Positions 1 through 6,568 of a stretch of DNA of 13,822 nt are shown here, piece after piece. Every line of letters starts with the position of its first letter. The stretch's first letter is position 1. The stretch covers positions 1 through 13,822 of the forward strand of contig DDPP01000036.1 in the NCBI GenBank assembly GCA_002342255.1. The letters are read 5' to 3'. The stretch comes from Micrococcales bacterium UBA2465 (GTDB lineage: Bacteria; Actinomycetota; Actinomycetes; Actinomycetales; Microbacteriaceae). The notes beneath the pieces are model-generated. The model was not told where the DNA came from, ran no database searches, and was given only the letters and a program-made list of their open reading frames with translations. Position numbers and translations under genes: made by a program.

Positions 1-279
1 GTTAATGGTCTTTTCGACCTTTGCAGTGATAGCAGGTGTTGCCTTTGCTACCTTAACTGCAGTTTTGTTTGCTGCTTTCGCAGCATTAGCAGTCATCTCT
101 GGAACCTTCTTTTCTATCTGGTTCGCAGCTTTGACTACACCTTTTTTGATATCTGCTGAAACTTCTTCAAAAACGTCTTCCGCTTTGTCAGTTGCAGCAG
201 CAATGTCTTTCTTGATTTCCTCAACGGCTTTAGCGCCCTTTTTGCGGGTGCCTCTAACTAGGTCATCTAATAATCCCAT
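1..279 (-). CDS. Lys/Ala-rich amphipathic helical protein (partial, 3' end outside window)
   Basis: The minus frame is open from an ATG at 277-279 to the window edge (93 codons, no stop). It starts MGLLDDLVRGTRKKG and continues as a Lys-, Ala- and Glu-rich chain without Cys, Trp or an obvious hydrophobic segment. The pattern suggests long amphipathic helices like those of histone-H1-like, LEA-like or YtxH-type proteins, but I recognise no specific family and assign no function. A purine-rich GGAAAG lies about 6 nt before the ATG and supports this start. The 104-bp gap to the upstream gene is A/T-rich and could hold its promoter. The opposite strand also has a 96-codon frame, but it reads as the hydrophobic mirror of this Lys/Glu-rich gene. 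Confidence 0.65.
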   Translation of the reverse strand, partial: MGLLDDLVRGTRKKGAKAVEEIKKDIAAATDKAEDVFEEVSADIKKGVVKAANQIEKKVPEMTANAAKAANKTAVKVAKATPAITAKVEKTIN

Positions 280-383
280 TTGTCAACTTTCCTAACTGTT
301 GGGTCTGTTTAATGCTAGTGGAAGATATAAAGCAACTTGAAGAATTTTTGTATCATCTTTTTATAAATTTTTTTGTCGCTAAT

Positions 384-779
384 TTAACCGTTTGAGCGTC
401 TTCTTTGCAAAATTTCGTCGAGATTTTGTAATTCGGTTTGTTCTATTTCTTCTCGAATTTTTTCAAGATTATGAACCTGAGCCCAAGGAACATTTTCAAT
501 TGTTCCAAGACGAGCTGACAGTGGATCTGGAAGTCGATTAACAACTACTTTTTCTGGTGCTTCTGAAGCAGTTACCCCTGCCTGTTCCCCAATAACTACG
601 CGGGATATAGCAGCGCTGGGAATTGTTGCAGGGTTTTGCCTAACTCGGACTGCTTTCACCGGTCTAGCTTTAGATTTCTTTGAAACTTTTACAGACCGTT
701 GGCCAGTTGGAGTCATAAAGCCGAGCCAGGCAATCGCAATAAGTAACAGTGCAAATCCACCTGAGCCGAGAAATTCCAT
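384..779 (-). CDS. Short single-span membrane protein, possibly GlpR-like
   Basis: A 131-residue protein. Residues about 8-22 (GFALLLIAIAWLGFM) form one N-terminal membrane segment. A strongly basic stretch follows (about 27-47, many Lys/Arg), then a polar Pro/Val-rich linker and a C-terminal charged helix ending in RRR. The likely topology is N-out with a cytoplasmic tail. It follows the RimJ-type acetyltransferase gene on the same strand by 78 bp. In Corynebacterium and Mycobacterium the gene beside rimJ in the galU-glp-rimJ block encodes a membrane protein (GlpR in C. glutamicum), a divisome receptor for the gephyrin-like Glp. The position and the N-terminal span followed by a cytoplasmic tail fit that family, but this protein is much shorter and no glp/moeA is visible. 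The GlpR link is inference; a lineage-specific membrane protein is the alternative. The start is supported by a TACTCT hexamer 6 nt upstream. Confidence 0.7.
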   Translation of the reverse strand: MEFLGSGGFALLLIAIAWLGFMTPTGQRSVKVSKKSKARPVKAVRVRQNPATIPSAAISRVVIGEQAGVTASEAPEKVVVNRLPDPLSARLGTIENVPWAQVHNLEKIREEIEQTELQNLDEILQRRRSNG

Positions 780-785
780 ACCTAT

Positions 786-791
786 AGAGTA
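786..791 (-). promoter_or_regulatory. Putative -10 box (TACTCT), leaderless-type
   Basis: Read on the minus strand, TACTCT lies 6 nt before the ATG at 779. This is the spacing expected if transcription starts at or near the first base of the start codon. There is no Shine-Dalgarno sequence and no convincing -35. Confidence 0.4.
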
Positions 792-857
792 TTTAATCTT
801 TGGAAAAGAATATTTCTCTGTCGGCGTGTCTAAATTCGCATTTTTCTGTCGATTTAA

Positions 858-1445
858 TTATTTGTGCCGAGATTTCAGCAACCGATTTAATACTCCATCC
901 GAAACTTCATTGGAAAGCAAAGCGTAAATATTGTGGTCTCGCCAATCATTGTTGATGTGGATGTAACCCTTCTTCACTCCTTCCAGGCGCATACCTAACT
1001 TTTCCACGACTCGGATGCTGGCTTTGTTCTCTGGTCTGATATCTATTTCCACCCGATGCAGACCAACAATATTGAAAAGGTAATCCATGGCTAACGCAAC
1101 TGCAATTGGAGTGATACCTAGTCCAGCAACATCAGGATCTATCCAGTAACCGATAACACAGCTGCTAACCGAGCCGTGCAAAATGTTTGCCACGTTTAGT
1201 TGACCGACAATTTCATCTTCATAGAGAATGACGAAAGGTAATCCACTGTGGTCATCCATTTGCCTAAGCAATCCCCTGATTTGATTTCTAAAATCAAATG
1301 AGGTTGGACCGTGGGGGTTAGTTGCTTCCCAGGGTCTTAGCCACTCACGATTAGAGAGCACCAATCGTTCAATGGTTTTGGCATCCCGAGGTTTGATAAT
1401 TCTCAAGCTGACAGCGCCGTGACTAAGTGCAAAATAATTGCTCAT
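858..1445 (-). CDS. RimJ/RimL-type GNAT N-acetyltransferase
   Basis: A 195-residue cytoplasmic acetyltransferase using acetyl-CoA, probably on the N-terminal amine of a protein; the substrate is unknown. Family signs appear in order: an N-terminal IIKPRDAKTIERLV strand-helix, WLRPWE (about 35-40), VIGYWIDPDVAGLGIT (about 97-112, the acetyl-CoA pyrophosphate loop region), GLHRVEIDIRPENKAS (about 128-143), SIRVVEKLGMRLEG (about 143-156) and a C-terminal WRDHNIYALL. The pyrophosphate loop reads VAGLGIT, weaker than the usual R/Q-x-x-G-x-G/A. I start at the ATG at 1445 (MSNYFALSHG) because the longer frame to 1493 adds 16 residues unlike the family and runs into the divergent cyclo-ligase gene, and because a TAATCT hexamer lies 7 nt before this ATG. 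Synteny with rimJ of mycobacteria and corynebacteria supports the call. Confidence 0.88.
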   Translation of the reverse strand: MSNYFALSHGAVSLRIIKPRDAKTIERLVLSNREWLRPWEATNPHGPTSFDFRNQIRGLLRQMDDHSGLPFVILYEDEIVGQLNVANILHGSVSSCVIGYWIDPDVAGLGITPIAVALAMDYLFNIVGLHRVEIDIRPENKASIRVVEKLGMRLEGVKKGYIHINNDWRDHNIYALLSNEVSDGVLNRLLKSRHK

Positions 1446-1452
1446 GCTGGCA

Positions 1453-1458
1453 AGATTA
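1453..1458 (-). promoter_or_regulatory. Putative -10 box (TAATCT), leaderless-type, for the GNAT gene
   Basis: TAATCT on the minus strand is followed by exactly 7 nt (TGCCAGC) and then ATG at 1445, so the predicted transcript begins at the start codon. It lies inside the 18-bp gap between two divergent start codons (1445 and 1464). Confidence 0.45.
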
Positions 1459-1463
1459 GTGGC

Positions 1464-1970
1464 ATGAATGAAATTGCGTTGGCGAAACAGCAACTGAGAT
1501 CAGAAATTCTGCTCAAACGCAAAGAAATTGCCAATTTTTTTAGAGATGACTTCACCCTGAATCTAACCGAACTGGTAACTGGCCTAAAACCAAACAGGGT
1601 TGCCATTTATCAGTCTTACCTCAGTGAACCTAACACTGAAGATTTCATCAACCGTTGCCCAGTTCAAGTCATTGTTCCAATAACTAACCCAGATGGAAAC
1701 TTGACTTGGAAAGACTTGGAAAGCGAAACAATTACTGAAATCAAATCAGGTGATTTGCTGATTATTCCTGCCCTGGCTGTTGATCATCGAGGTAATCGGC
1801 TTGGTAGGGGCAAAGGATATTTCGATAGAACATTAGCTTCTCTCCCAGAAGCTGTTTCGGTGTTTGCTCTGATTTTCAACCGGGAATTTGTTCAATCGAT
1901 TCCGACCGAACCCCATGACCGTGAGGTCGATGGTGTGGTAACTGAAACTGGCATTCACAAAATAAACTAG
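1464..1970 (+). CDS. 5-formyltetrahydrofolate cyclo-ligase
   Basis: A 168-residue enzyme that uses ATP to convert 5-formyl-THF to 5,10-methenyl-THF, returning stored folate to one-carbon metabolism in the cytoplasm. Diagnostic features are the N-terminal K/R-rich helix (KQQLRSEILLKRKEI), VAIYQSYLSEPNTE (about 46-59), IIPALAVDHRGNRLGRGKGY (about 100-119), which includes the ATP/Mg-binding G-x-G-K-G-Y-F-D motif (114-121), and the C-terminal PHDREVDGVVTETG. The protein is at the short end for the family; the segment before GDLLIIPAL lacks the usual G-I-x-E-P motif. I choose the ATG at 1464 over a GTG at 1419, which would add 15 unrelated residues inside the divergent gene. No clear Shine-Dalgarno is visible; a weak TAATTG at 1435-1440 could be a -10. 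It is followed after 4 bp by the FmdB gene, forming a two-gene operon. Confidence 0.92.
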   Translation: MNEIALAKQQLRSEILLKRKEIANFFRDDFTLNLTELVTGLKPNRVAIYQSYLSEPNTEDFINRCPVQVIVPITNPDGNLTWKDLESETITEIKSGDLLIIPALAVDHRGNRLGRGKGYFDRTLASLPEAVSVFALIFNREFVQSIPTEPHDREVDGVVTETGIHKIN

Positions 1971-1974
1971 AGCT

Positions 1975-2169
1975 ATGCCAACTTATTCCTATAAATGCTC
2001 TGCCTGTGAACACGAGTTCGATGCTCAGCAGTCGATTAGTGATGATGCGCTGACCGTATGCCCAGAGTGCCAGGGCGAACTAACTAAAGTTTTCGGTCAA
2101 GTTGGTGTTACCTTCAAAGGCTCAGGTTTTTATAAAACCGATAGTTCGACCCCACCTAAAGCTGATTAG
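1975..2169 (+). CDS. FmdB-family zinc ribbon protein
   Basis: A 64-residue protein beginning MPTYSYKCSACEHEFDAQQ, with a second pair CPEC at about 29-32. The two CxxC pairs form the zinc ribbon of the FmdB/CxxC_CXXC_SSSS family. The middle (ELTKVFGQVGVTFKGSGFYKTD) is the conserved F-x-G-S-G-F-Y-x-T-D segment of the family. The biochemical role is not established. It starts 4 bp after the cyclo-ligase stop, so translation is probably coupled; the same pairing is common in Actinobacteria (Rv0992c/Rv0991c in M. tuberculosis). Its TAG stop interlocks with the stop of the convergent large gene. Confidence 0.92.
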   Translation: MPTYSYKCSACEHEFDAQQSISDDALTVCPECQGELTKVFGQVGVTFKGSGFYKTDSSTPPKAD

Positions 2170-5100
2170 CCCCAGTGTGGTGGCTTGTCCTGGCGTAACC
2201 TGTCGTCATTGCTCAGCGGTTGCTCACCCCAAGCTTGATCGGTATCTTCAAAAACTCTTTCGACCGGAGCGGTAGTTAGCATGGTTGGGGTTACTTCAAC
2301 ACCGAGTCTGCTGGCAATGCTCTCTGCAACCGATTGAGGGTCGCTGAAAACTTCAAAGGAGTAAATGCGGTGATAGCTCCAACCCAAGTTTGCTAGTAGA
2401 GCAGGTCTCAACCTGATTCGCTCACTGAAATTCAAATCCAGGTTTGCCCAGTCTGGTTCAATCACCAGGTGCTGATTACCGAAAGATGCGACAAGTGGAA
2501 TCCTTGCACCGAAGCCTTCAACAACCCTGATACCAAAACGCTTCAGTCTTCTGGCTAAATCTCCCAACATAGGATCACTTTCAAAACTGTCAGTTGTTTC
2601 AGTATCGCTGTAAATAGGTTTCAGCAGAGTGCTGAGGTAGCCAGTAGCACCATCTGCTTTTAGTTCGGGTAAGTCATATGAACTAAAGCAGCTGACAATC
2701 GTCATGCGGTATCTGGCGCTAACTAACATGTTGGCTAACCAGCGCTTTGCCTCTGGTTCGTTGAGTAGACCAAAGTAATCTAAAACTTTGGAGTTTGAGG
2801 TTCTACCAAAACCGATGGTGAAAATAATGCGATCGGCTAGCCGGTGATTCAAATCTGCCAGGGTTGCGATTTCAAATTTTTCTCTGCCGTGTTTTTGGAA
2901 GAATTCCATAGACTCTGGATTGGCCTCTAAAGCCAACTGCAAATTTAAGTGAAGATTCTCAGCATGTTTGCTGCTGGCGCTGACCACCAGGAGCGATTGC
3001 TCAGGCCAGTTTCTAACATGCTCTAAAACTAAATCGGTGACCTTATTTACTTCAGCTGGTGGAGATTCGGTACTGGCTGACTTGTTATTGTTTGCTCTGG
3101 TGTCGCCATCTACGATTACTAGTTCCAGGGCTGACTTACCATCAAACTCACTGGCTGTTGGTTCAATTTGTAATCTGCCCTGATAGAACTCACGATTGAT
3201 CAGTTGCCCAAACAGTTGACCTTTAGCTCGGTAAGACTTTCGCAAAACTTCACGACCATAAACTTCACTTACCTGATCAAAGGCACTCATGACTTCGGCA
3301 GCCTTTGGCTTAAGTGTTTCCTGCCATTCAACTTCAAAACCATTTGGATCAGCAATCATCGGGTCACCAAAAGCAACAATTTGCTTGGCTCGGATAATGC
3401 CATTTAGGTTCTCAGCGATGCTAGTTCCAGCTGCATCCATAACGATGACCACATCAAAGCTGGTTTCATCCAGTAGTTCCTCTGGCACCTCATATGGCGA
3501 AAGTGCAACATGGCTGGCTAGCGCTGGCCAAATGCTATTCAGATTCTCGGTGAAACTGGGTAGAGATCCTATTCGCTGCTTAAGCATGTGTTTCAGAGTT
3601 TGAGTCTGGCTATCATTTTCTGCAGTTGCATGCTGGAAGCGACTGGCAGTCCTGAATGAGATTTCTCTTCTAGCTTCCACGGTTAGTTTTTGATCTGCCC
3701 TAATAAATGCAGATTCCAGATCAGCCAACTTAGCTGGGTTATACGAGGTAAAGGTATTATCCGAAGCTAAAAGGTATTCCAAGGCAGATAGCCACCAGCA
3801 TTGGTCAAATTCGGCTACCAGGTCTTCGTTTCTAGCGCCGTTTTTGGAAAGGGATTTAACCAGCGAGCTAAGCCCTGAGTCACTGATTCTCTTTCGCAAA
3901 TCGTTTTTAGCAACCAGATTGTTTAGTGGTTCCGTGTCACTGGCTAGACCACGCAGAGTCTTGCTCAACTCCGGTAGCGGTAGCTCAATCAGTGAAATTC
4001 TTGCTGGATCTGGATCCAAATAGGAATCTAGTTTGATTAGGTCTGCCATTAGGGATTGGTAAATAACCTGAGCATCGTCCAAACCGGCCAGCACCGCCGG
4101 TCTTATCGGTTGGGTGCATAGTCTTTGCCACTGTTCAGCTTGCTCTTGAATTAGTAACAGTTGAGCATGCAAATCTGTGACACTTACTCCCGCTCTGACA
4201 TATTCTTTAGCGTGTTTACTCAGGGCCCTTCTGGTCTTTCCGGACATTGCTGTTTTTTCTTTGCGAGGGCTGGTTGCGGTAATCAAATCGGTTAGTGGTC
4301 TATCAAATACTTCGGGCTTGAATCGATCAAGGGTGTTTCTAACGTTGATTAGTAAACGTAAGTATTCGCCCCAGGTTGCAACATTCTCGGCTACTGGGAA
4401 ATAGACCTGACTGGCAAAATCATCTAGCTTTTGACCTAGGTTAGGTAAAACATCATCTGCCAAACGATTGGCTAAAGAAACCGCTCTAGAAACATCAGCT
4501 AGGTTATCGATCTGTGCATTGAACCAAGGGCTACCTTGATTAGCAGTATCGAACTCTCCCAGTTCAACTGCTTCCTGCAGTAAGGCTATGGCAACGGTTC
4601 GATTTCTTGTTTCAAATAATGCCGCGCCAGAAATACGAGCCGTGGTTTTAGGTGGTTTAGGTAGCCCACTCAGTAAGGCGAGTTTCTCTAAAGCATCGCC
4701 GATGCTAACTCCTAGCACGGGGTGATCCCTATGCAGTGATTGGAAATAATTTTCTAGATAACTGTTAGCTTGATCTCTGGCTGTTACTGCTGCAGCGAGA
4801 TTGCCGGGTTCAGCTTTTTCAAACCTAGAGATTGCCGAAACGGTATCTAGCCAAACGCTGTGAGATCGAACCAGTAATCCACCTAGTCCTATCTGGGAAA
4901 GTCGCTCAGCTAATTCGTTCAAAGTTTGTCGACGTGGAGCTAAAACAATTGCTCGTTTATTTTCAGCCGCCAATGCGCCAAGTAAGTTAGCTACTGTTTG
5001 GGTATAGCCGGCACCTGGCAAAGTTTCAACAGCCAGCGATTCGCCATTTACTGCTCGGGTAATGATGTGAGTTTGTTCAGCATCGGCATCAGCTGCCATC

Positions 5101-5807
5101 AGAGGTTTAGTTGAAAGTTTGTGATGTCTTTCTGAAACCAAACCGCTAGCTAATTCAATCGCCAAAGGGTTGGGTTTGTTAAGTTCATGCAGCATCAGAG
5201 TCGGTGCGTAGGTGGCATTGGTAACCACCAGCGTTCTTTGGATCTCTAACTCAGGAACTTCCCTGGTTGAATCAGCAACAAAGCTCAGTAAAGTGATTGG
5301 GGCTAAATCGTTGGACTCGGTATAGACCTTGAGTAGTTTGGCTACGTTTAGCGAGATGCCGAATTCTCGCTGCAGAGTTAATACCAGTTCTGGGTTCACC
5401 ATTGGGCTACCTAGTAAGCCAAGTTCGAAATCTGCCCCTCGTCTAATTAGTTCTGCTTGCCACAGCACGATAGGAATTCTTAAATCTAGTTTTACCTGAC
5501 TGAAATCCACGGCTCCAGCCAAAAGATACAAACTATCTAAACCATAATTACTGGCTAACCTCTCGCTTTTTATCTTTGCCCGACGAGCCTCGGTAAGGGC
5601 CTTGGAATAGGCAATTGGATCTCTAACCAGGTTGGCTAGTAATCCTCGATGACTCTTAGTGAAAAGTGAAAGCCCAACCGGATGGGTGCGTTCGAGGTTC
5701 ACTAGGCCCATAACTTCGGTATCCAAGTTGGTTAGCGGGTTAGGTCCACCGATTCCCCGGATCTCATCGAGCCAGCGGTTGAACTGGAGGTTAGCTTTGT
5801 CAGTCAT
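2166..5807 (-). CDS. DUF4011-like superfamily 1 helicase homologue with degenerate ATPase and nuclease motifs
   Basis: A 1213-residue protein, probably cytoplasmic. In order: residues about 90-160 (LDSLYLLAGAVDFS, IPIVLWQAELIRRG, SPMVNPELVLTLQREFG) match the DUF4011-type N-terminal pattern. Residues 264-280 (PGAGYTQTVANLLGALA) occupy the Walker A place; about 310-780 is a long helical insertion. Residues 784-793 (FDVVIVMDAA) and 810-816 (IVAFGDP) take the Walker B/motif II-III places; about 855-880 (LRKSYRAKGQLFGQLI, then FYQGRL) is motif IV-like; about 990-1040 (ADRIIFTIGFGRT, then MLVSARYRMTIVS) is the motif V-VI region. The tail, about 1080-1170, has the DUF559/Vsr-like nuclease pattern ending LGWSYHRIYSFEVFSDPQ. 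Walker A lacks its Lys (GAGYTQT for GTGKSQT), Walker B reads MDAA for DEAS, GDPKQ reads GDPMIADP, and motif VI reads VSAR for SRAR. It is therefore probably not a canonical helicase; a scaffold, DNA- or nucleotide-binding role is possible. No Shine-Dalgarno; a TAGGCT lies 9 nt before the ATG. Confidence 0.75.
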   Translation of the reverse strand: MTDKANLQFNRWLDEIRGIGGPNPLTNLDTEVMGLVNLERTHPVGLSLFTKSHRGLLANLVRDPIAYSKALTEARRAKIKSERLASNYGLDSLYLLAGAVDFSQVKLDLRIPIVLWQAELIRRGADFELGLLGSPMVNPELVLTLQREFGISLNVAKLLKVYTESNDLAPITLLSFVADSTREVPELEIQRTLVVTNATYAPTLMLHELNKPNPLAIELASGLVSERHHKLSTKPLMAADADAEQTHIITRAVNGESLAVETLPGAGYTQTVANLLGALAAENKRAIVLAPRRQTLNELAERLSQIGLGGLLVRSHSVWLDTVSAISRFEKAEPGNLAAAVTARDQANSYLENYFQSLHRDHPVLGVSIGDALEKLALLSGLPKPPKTTARISGAALFETRNRTVAIALLQEAVELGEFDTANQGSPWFNAQIDNLADVSRAVSLANRLADDVLPNLGQKLDDFASQVYFPVAENVATWGEYLRLLINVRNTLDRFKPEVFDRPLTDLITATSPRKEKTAMSGKTRRALSKHAKEYVRAGVSVTDLHAQLLLIQEQAEQWQRLCTQPIRPAVLAGLDDAQVIYQSLMADLIKLDSYLDPDPARISLIELPLPELSKTLRGLASDTEPLNNLVAKNDLRKRISDSGLSSLVKSLSKNGARNEDLVAEFDQCWWLSALEYLLASDNTFTSYNPAKLADLESAFIRADQKLTVEARREISFRTASRFQHATAENDSQTQTLKHMLKQRIGSLPSFTENLNSIWPALASHVALSPYEVPEELLDETSFDVVIVMDAAGTSIAENLNGIIRAKQIVAFGDPMIADPNGFEVEWQETLKPKAAEVMSAFDQVSEVYGREVLRKSYRAKGQLFGQLINREFYQGRLQIEPTASEFDGKSALELVIVDGDTRANNNKSASTESPPAEVNKVTDLVLEHVRNWPEQSLLVVSASSKHAENLHLNLQLALEANPESMEFFQKHGREKFEIATLADLNHRLADRIIFTIGFGRTSNSKVLDYFGLLNEPEAKRWLANMLVSARYRMTIVSCFSSYDLPELKADGATGYLSTLLKPIYSDTETTDSFESDPMLGDLARRLKRFGIRVVEGFGARIPLVASFGNQHLVIEPDWANLDLNFSERIRLRPALLANLGWSYHRIYSFEVFSDPQSVAESIASRLGVEVTPTMLTTAPVERVFEDTDQAWGEQPLSNDDRLRQDKPPHWG

Positions 5808-5823
5808 TAGGCAACTAGCCTAA
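5807..5823. repeat. Inverted repeat over start of large gene (TTAGGC-5-GCCTAA)
   Basis: A perfect 6-bp inverted repeat with a 5-nt spacer begins at the first base of the large gene's start codon and contains its putative -10 hexamer (AGCCTA at 5817-5822 on the plus strand, TAGGCT on the minus strand). A repressor bound here would block both transcription and translation start. The half-site TTAGG resembles DtxR/IdeR half-sites, but the spacing (7 nt between TTAGG and CCTAA instead of 9) does not match the 19-bp iron box. Binding factor unknown. Confidence 0.45.
5817..5822 (-). promoter_or_regulatory. Putative -10 box (TAGGCT) of the large gene
   Basis: On the minus strand TAGGCT stands 9 nt before the ATG at 5807, and no Shine-Dalgarno is seen. 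The same hexamer sits 7 nt before the ideR start at 8485. TAGGCT-like -10 elements are usual in Actinobacteria. Confidence 0.35.
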
Positions 5824-5834
5824 CTTTTTCGATG

Positions 5835-5849
5835 CTACGAACATCGTAG
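5835..5849. repeat. Inverted repeat CTACGA-ACA-TCGTAG
   Basis: A perfect 6-bp inverted repeat with a 3-nt centre lies in the 86-bp gap between the large gene (leftward) and the tRNA (rightward). It could be an operator or the root of a small hairpin in either leader. It contains one CGAAC half-site but not the paired GTTCG of an actinobacterial LexA box. Confidence 0.4.
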
Positions 5850-5893
5850 GCTAGGCCAAGATTCGGGTAAGTTTGATTTTTGCAAGGATATTT

Positions 5894-5965
5894 GCCCTCG
5901 TAGCTCAGTGGATAGAGCAGTGGTTTCCTAAACCATGTGCGGAAGTTCGATTCTTCTCGGGGGCG
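5894..5965 (+). tRNA. tRNA-Arg (anticodon CCT)
   Basis: A complete cloverleaf of 72 nt. The acceptor stem GCCCTCG (5894-5900) pairs with CGGGGGC (5958-5964) with one T-G wobble. The D-stem GCTC/GAGC flanks an 8-nt loop, the anticodon stem is GTGGT/ACCAT with loop TTCCTAA (5925-5931), the variable region is 4 nt, and T-arm GGAAG/CTTCT holds loop TTCGATT. The anticodon CCT (5927-5929) reads AGG. The discriminator is G at 5965 and CCA is not encoded. The gene ends 2 nt before the stop codon of the convergent HNH gene, so its transcription must end inside that gene's antisense strand or by processing. Confidence 0.97.
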
Positions 5966-5967
5966 CT

Positions 5968-6471
5968 CTAAGCCGCTTGAGAAAGTCTCAAATACTCATC
6001 CCATTCAGGTTCAACTCGCTCTGCTCCCCTAACTAACCAAGCCCCACCGGTTGGCATTTTAGGAGTGAAGGAAAGTTCCCAACCCAATTCATGCAAAGTC
6101 TTATCTCCCTTAGCGTTGTTGCAACGAAGGCAACAGGCAACTAGGTTTTCCCAAGAATCTGACCCGCCTCTGGATTTCGGTTGAACGTGATCGACCGTGT
6201 TGGCAGCCCTACTGCAATATGCACAGCGATAACCGTCGCGACGCAGAACCCCTCTTCTAGATAATGGAATGTTTCTAGATCCCGGAACACGAACATATCT
6301 GCTCAGCAGAATAACTGAAGGCAAATCGTATTCACCGGTAGCACTGTGGACTTTTCGCTCAGCTGAACCTTCCAACACTGTGGCTTTCTGATTCAACACC
6401 AGAATGATGGCGCGCTTAAAAGAAACCACTGCCAGCGGTTCATAACCTGCGTTTAGAACTAAAGTTCTCAT
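5968..6471 (-). CDS. HNH endonuclease (stand-alone)
   Basis: A 167-residue protein. The N-terminal half (MRTLVLNAGYEPLAVVSFKR, then VLLSRYVRVP-like strands) is the conserved arm of the chromosomal HNH family common in Actinobacteria and Cyanobacteria. The nuclease core holds CAYC (83-86), the catalytic TVDHVQPKSRGG (D94 H95), SWENLVACC (Asn 109) and CLRCNNAKGDKT, giving a four-Cys zinc site and the H-N-H triad. It is expected to be a metal-dependent endonuclease; the cellular role of this family is unknown. The start at 6471 is preferred over an upstream ATG at 6498 because GAAAGGAAG ends 5 nt before it and the protein then begins as in homologues. The gene is convergent with the tRNA and probably transcribed from within 6472-6531, since a terminator lies just upstream. 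Confidence 0.9.
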   Translation of the reverse strand: MRTLVLNAGYEPLAVVSFKRAIILVLNQKATVLEGSAERKVHSATGEYDLPSVILLSRYVRVPGSRNIPLSRRGVLRRDGYRCAYCSRAANTVDHVQPKSRGGSDSWENLVACCLRCNNAKGDKTLHELGWELSFTPKMPTGGAWLVRGAERVEPEWDEYLRLSQAA

Positions 6472-6490
6472 TACTCTTCCTTTCGAAATC

Positions 6491-6509
6491 ACCTGCACGG
6501 ATTGCAGGT
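6491..6509 (-). promoter_or_regulatory. Leader hairpin before the HNH ribosome binding site
   Basis: ACCTGC and GCAGGT form a perfect 6-bp stem with a 7-nt loop, ending 19 nt before the HNH ATG, just upstream of the purine-rich ribosome binding site. It could influence translation initiation or mRNA stability. No known riboswitch consensus is recognised. Confidence 0.35.
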
Positions 6510-6536
6510 TTTCGCCAAGTCAGTTATCCGCACCAA

Positions 6537-6568
6537 TAAAAAACGCGCCATCGAAACTCGATGACGCG
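6537..6568 (-). terminator. Rho-independent terminator, minus strand
   Basis: On the minus strand a 10-bp stem (CGCG, one mismatch, then TCGATG/CATCGA types) closes on a 3-nt loop and is followed directly by six T residues and then ATT. Plus-strand positions are stem arms 6544-6554 and 6558-6568 and an A-run at 6538-6543. This is the clearest intrinsic terminator in the window. It lies about 175 nt downstream of the NlpC/P60 stop, much farther than needed for that gene alone. Confidence 0.85.

Noticed and set aside
5-295. 96-codon plus-strand frame encoding a hydrophobic protein
   Set aside because: It is the antisense of the Lys/Ala/Glu-rich minus gene; Ala, Lys and Glu codons read backwards give Ser, Phe, Leu and similar. 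The minus frame has a ribosome binding site and soluble composition.
5835-5849. LexA (SOS) box near the pseudo-helicase gene
   Set aside because: Only one CGAAC half-site is present; the partner GTTCG is missing at the required distance.
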